A stretch of DNA of 64,000 bases from Bog-532 sp963720945 (GTDB lineage Bacteria > Actinomycetota > Actinomycetes > Streptosporangiales > Streptosporangiaceae), in the NCBI GenBank assembly GCA_963720945.1, contig CAVRHH010000031.1, positions 124,001 to 188,000 on the forward strand, given 5' to 3'. The translations under genes and the position numbers were made by a program. The notes beneath the pieces are model-generated. The model was not told the origin of the DNA. It did not search any database and worked only from the letters and a program-made list of their open reading frames with translations. Below are positions 61,171 to 64,000 of the stretch, in pieces; within the stretch, counting starts at the first letter, position 1; each line of letters begins with the position of its first letter.

Positions 61171-62298
61171 TCAGGAGATGTGCGCGCCGATCAGGTGGCC
61201 GACGCCGAACGTGATGCCGGCGGCGATGGCGCCCGCGATCACCTGGCGCAGGCCCGAGCGGAGGACACCGCGCCCGTTCAGCGCGCCGATGCTCGCGCCC
61301 ACCCCGAACAGCGCGGCGATGGCGAGGACGATCGCGGTCAGCAGGGCCGCCGTGCCGCTGCCGGCCAGGTACGGGATCACCACGACGAACGCGCCGATGG
61401 CGAAGGCGAACAGGCTGGAGATCGCGGCTCCCCACGGCGAGCCGAGGTCGTCCGGGTCGAGGCCGAGTTCCTCCCGGGCCAGGGTGTCCAGCGCCACCTC
61501 GCGGTCGGCCATGATCTTTCCGGCCAGGCGCTCGGCGTCGGCGCGGGCCAGGCCCTTGGCCCGGTAGATGAGCACCAGCTCGGCGTGCTCCTCCTCCGGC
61601 TTCTCCTCCAGCTCGGCCTGCTCCAGCGAGATTTCCCGCTGATACATCTCGCGCTGGCTGGACATGGAGACGTACTCACCGGCGGCCATCGAGAACGATC
61701 CGGCCAGCAGGCCGGCCACCCCGGCCAGCAGCGTCACCGTGCGTGAGGTGCCGGAGCCGGCGAAGCCCATCACCAGAGCGGTGTTCGACACCAGGCCGTC
61801 GCTGACCCCGAAGACGCCCGCCCGTAGCGCACCCGACCGGTCGCCGCGGTGCCATGATTCGCGCCGCCGGATCTGCGCCTGGGGGTCCGGCCGGCCCCCG
61901 TCCATCAGGTGCGCGAGGGTGCGCGCGTGCCCGCGCTCGTCCGCGGCCATTCCGGGCGCGGCGTCCGGGTCGTTGTCGTACAGGCCGGCGTCGGTCTTCT
62001 CCGCCCGCTCGATCAGCGGCAGGACGGTCTTCACCGACAGGCGGCTCGCGGCCGTGCCGAGCAGCCGCGTCCGCAGGCTCGGGCCGCGGTCAGCCGGGAT
62101 GGCGGCGCCCGCGTCGCGGAGCTTGCCCTCCCAGTGCGCGGCGTGCTTCAGCTCGATCGACGCCAGCTCGCGGAAGATCTCCTGGCGCTCTCCGGTCTCT
62201 ACCTCGGCCAGCCGCGAGTACAGCGCGGCGGCGTCCCGCTCGCTGGCCAGCATGTCCCGCCAGTGCCTGACGGACTTGGTGGCATTTTCAGAACTCAC
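61171..62298 (-). CDS. Ferritin-like/VIT1 (CCC1) family iron/manganese transporter
   Basis: A 375-residue protein. Residues 1-150 form a rubrerythrin-like ferritin domain (LYSRLAEVETGERQEIFREL, then IELKHAAHWEGKL and ADERGHARTLAHL) with Glu/His iron ligands. The rest is a VIT1/CCC1 transporter: GVFGVSDGLVSNTALVMGF, AAGEYVSMSSQREMYQREI, and four more helices. Related to membrane-bound ferritin MbfA; exports iron or manganese or protects from peroxide. Start ATG 62298. Confidence 0.88.
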   Translation of the reverse strand: MSSENATKSVRHWRDMLASERDAAALYSRLAEVETGERQEIFRELASIELKHAAHWEGKLRDAGAAIPADRGPSLRTRLLGTAASRLSVKTVLPLIERAEKTDAGLYDNDPDAAPGMAADERGHARTLAHLMDGGRPDPQAQIRRRESWHRGDRSGALRAGVFGVSDGLVSNTALVMGFAGSGTSRTVTLLAGVAGLLAGSFSMAAGEYVSMSSQREMYQREISLEQAELEEKPEEEHAELVLIYRAKGLARADAERLAGKIMADREVALDTLAREELGLDPDDLGSPWGAAISSLFAFAIGAFVVVIPYLAGSGTAALLTAIVLAIAALFGVGASIGALNGRGVLRSGLRQVIAGAIAAGITFGVGHLIGAHIS

Positions 62299-62373
62299 AG
62301 TTTCTATAACCAGTCTGTCGGGGCCGTTATGCCGTCGGGGCGGTGAGGCCGTCGGGGTCGTTATGCCGCGGGG

Positions 62374-62475
62374 GCGGCTGTGCCCGCGGGGCGGCTGTGC
62401 CCGCGGGGCGGCTGTGCCCGCGGGGCGGCTGTGCCCGCGGGGCGGCTGTGCCCCCGGGGCGGCTGTGCCCCCGGG
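62374..62475. repeat. Six tandem 17-bp repeats
   Basis: Unit gcggctgtgcccgcggg at 62374, 62391, 62408 and 62425, then two copies with ccccc (62442, 62459). Intergenic; 17 is not a multiple of 3. Confidence 0.92.
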
Positions 62476-62496
62476 GGGCTGCCCTGGGGTGCCGCC

Positions 62497-63708
62497 TCAG
62501 TCGGCGATGGCCTGGTAGGTGGCGGTCCAGAAGTCCTGGAAGAGCCGGGGCGGGATGGCGGAGGCCCACGCCTGCTGCGTCATCAGGATCATGGTGAGGT
62601 CCTCCGCTGGATCGTTGTACCAGGACGTACCCATTCCGCCGTCCCAGCCGTAGGTGCCGACCGACTTTGCCACCTCGGTGCGCTCGGTGACGACCGCGAC
62701 GCCGAAGCCCCAGCCGTGGACCCGGAAGAACCCGGGCACCAGCCCGGACGCGGCCTTCTGCTCGGGGGTCAGCTGGTCGCTGGTCATGAACTCCACAGAC
62801 GGCCGGGACAGGATCCTCATGCCGCGGCTGACTCCCTTTCCCCGCAGCATGTCGGCGAACGCGAGGAAGTCGTCGACGGTGGAGACCAGGCCACCGCCGC
62901 CGGAGGGGAACGAGGGCAGGCGGCTCCACTGGCCGTCGGCCGGCTCGTCGTAAACGACCGCGGTGCGGTGTTCCGGGTCGATGACGTAGGAGGTCGCGAG
63001 CCGCCCGATGCTGTCCCACGGGACGCCGAAGCCGGTGTCCGTCATGCCGAGCGGGCCGAAGATCCGCTCGTTGAGAAACGTCTCGAACGGCTGCCCGGAG
63101 GCGCGCCCGATCAGCACCCCGAGGACGTCGGAGCCCGTGTTGTACATCCAGCGTTCGCCCGGCTGGTAGATCAGCGGGAGCGTGCCGAGGCGGCGGATCC
63201 ACTCGTCCGGCCCCGGCGGGGTCTGCGGGCTCGGCATCCCCTGCCCGAGTTCCAGCTCGGACAGCGCGTCGGCGATCGGCACGGTTCCGGGCGCGGCCGC
63301 GACAATGCCGAGGCCCATGGTGAACGTGAGCAGGTCCCGGACGGTGATCGGCCGGTACGCGGGCACCGTGTCGTCCAGCTCGGCGTCCGGCCGCTTCAGC
63401 ACCTGCCGGTCGGCCAGCTCGGGGAGCAGCCGGTTCACCGGCTCGTCCAGCCGGAGCAGGCATTCCTCGACCAGGATCATGGCCGCGGCCGCGGTGACCG
63501 GCTTGGTCATCGACGAGATGCGGAAGATCGTGTCGCGGCGCATCGGCTGCTCCGAGTCCGCGCCCATCGCGCCGATCGCGTCGATGTGCCCCTCGCCCCG
63601 GCGCGCGACGAGCGTCACGAGGCCGGGCACCTCGCCCCGCTCGACGTAGCCGGTCATCACGTCGTGCAGACGCTTGAGCCGCTCCGCTGACAGTCCGCCG
63701 TCCCGCAT
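62497..63708 (-). CDS. Serine hydrolase, beta-lactamase family
   Basis: A 403-residue class C-like hydrolase: SMTK (about residue 66) with nucleophile Ser and Lys, MYNTGSD with Tyr, and GWDGGMGT at the third motif. No signal peptide, so probably an esterase. It is a paralogue of the serine hydrolase at 20594-21835. Start ATG 63708. Confidence 0.87.
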   Translation of the reverse strand: MRDGGLSAERLKRLHDVMTGYVERGEVPGLVTLVARRGEGHIDAIGAMGADSEQPMRRDTIFRISSMTKPVTAAAAMILVEECLLRLDEPVNRLLPELADRQVLKRPDAELDDTVPAYRPITVRDLLTFTMGLGIVAAAPGTVPIADALSELELGQGMPSPQTPPGPDEWIRRLGTLPLIYQPGERWMYNTGSDVLGVLIGRASGQPFETFLNERIFGPLGMTDTGFGVPWDSIGRLATSYVIDPEHRTAVVYDEPADGQWSRLPSFPSGGGGLVSTVDDFLAFADMLRGKGVSRGMRILSRPSVEFMTSDQLTPEQKAASGLVPGFFRVHGWGFGVAVVTERTEVAKSVGTYGWDGGMGTSWYNDPAEDLTMILMTQQAWASAIPPRLFQDFWTATYQAIAD

Positions 63709-63857
63709 GGTCGTCCCTTCTGAGGTCTGCCCGGCTTACCCGTATCTTCGCCGATAGCAGACCGCCGGAATGACCAGGACGCCCGGCCTGTGGCCGACGT
63801 GTTAGCTGCCCGGCCGGGGATGCGGGGTGCTCCGGCCGGGGAAGCGTACCGCGCTCG

Positions 63858-64000
63858 CTAGGGCAGGTGCGCGGGCAGCCCGAACGCCGGGAACAGCGCG
63901 GCGGTGTCGAGGAACATCGTCATCCGCGCGATCCGGTCCCCGGAGATCTCCAGCACCTGCAGTGCCCACGGCGCGCGGCCGCCGCTGGGGTCGGGCTTGT
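63858..64000 (-). CDS. C-terminal end of an ECF sigma factor, cut by the window
   Basis: The last 47 codons, WALQVLEISGDRIARM, then TMFLDTAALFPAFGLPAHLP and TAG at 63860-63858, match the SnoaL-like C-terminus of SigG/SigJ-type ECF sigma factors (ALQVLEVxGGRI ... FLD ... LFPxFGLP). The rest lies beyond 64000. Confidence 0.6.
   Translation of the reverse strand, partial: KPDPSGGRAPWALQVLEISGDRIARMTMFLDTAALFPAFGLPAHLP

Overview
The window is 64 kb of very GC-rich DNA (roughly 70-73% G+C by eye) with actinomycete-style gene content: GTG starts, an F420/deazaflavin-type reductase, PPOX flavoproteins, an XRE/DUF5753 regulator, a DUF222/HNH (13E12-type) gene, a class F sortase, an ECF42 sigma factor with its DGPF/YCII partner, and a MecA-type penicillin-binding protein. 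It is an Actinomycetota chromosome segment; I cannot name the genus. No rRNA, tRNA or CRISPR array was found.

Layout. 0-5.4 kb: an SMC-like coiled-coil ATPase cut by the window edge, an SDR, an imperfect inverted-repeat element, a frameshifted hypothetical gene, a Nudix hydrolase and a DUF664 fragment. 5.4-6.9 kb: a lower-GC island with a strong hairpin and a two-repeat MVL-type lectin. 6.9-25.3 kb: mostly metabolic and housekeeping genes (DEAD-box helicase, YCII/ECF42 pair, hydrolases, patatin, methyltransferase, SDR, DUF1905, serine hydrolase, sortase F with a likely substrate, sulfurtransferase). 25.4-31.7 kb: a copper amine oxidase, then a translationally coupled operon coding for a receiver-flavoreductase fusion, a cyclic-nucleotide-domain histidine kinase and a UBP zinc finger. 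31.8-50.4 kb: PPOX, alcohol dehydrogenase, AarF kinase, MarR plus zinc ribbon, a broken DUF222/HNH gene, APC permease, PBP, Ski2-like helicase, YceI and deazaflavin reductase, TetR, and an M20 peptidase/TPP-enzyme operon. 50.5-56.7 kb: an accessory region with a decayed Tm-1-like gene and partner remnant, a 34-bp perfect palindrome joined to a 10 x 14-bp AT-rich array, and a candidate defence/cell-death gene coding for SEFIR, CHAT, NB-ARC and TPR domains, followed by a small membrane protein. 56.7-64 kb: phytoene-dehydrogenase-like oxidoreductase, XRE regulator, truncated MBL gene, haloalkane dehalogenase, ferritin-VIT transporter, serine hydrolase and the end of an ECF sigma factor.

Two features run through the window. 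Short tandem repeats (12-40 bp units) occur at more than ten places, in coding and noncoding DNA. Several genes carry single-base frameshifts (near 3,990, 37,200, 50,790, 51,105, 52,818 and 55,725) or truncations, so either gene decay or assembly errors must be considered, especially for the SEFIR-CHAT-NB-ARC gene, which is the most interesting locus here.
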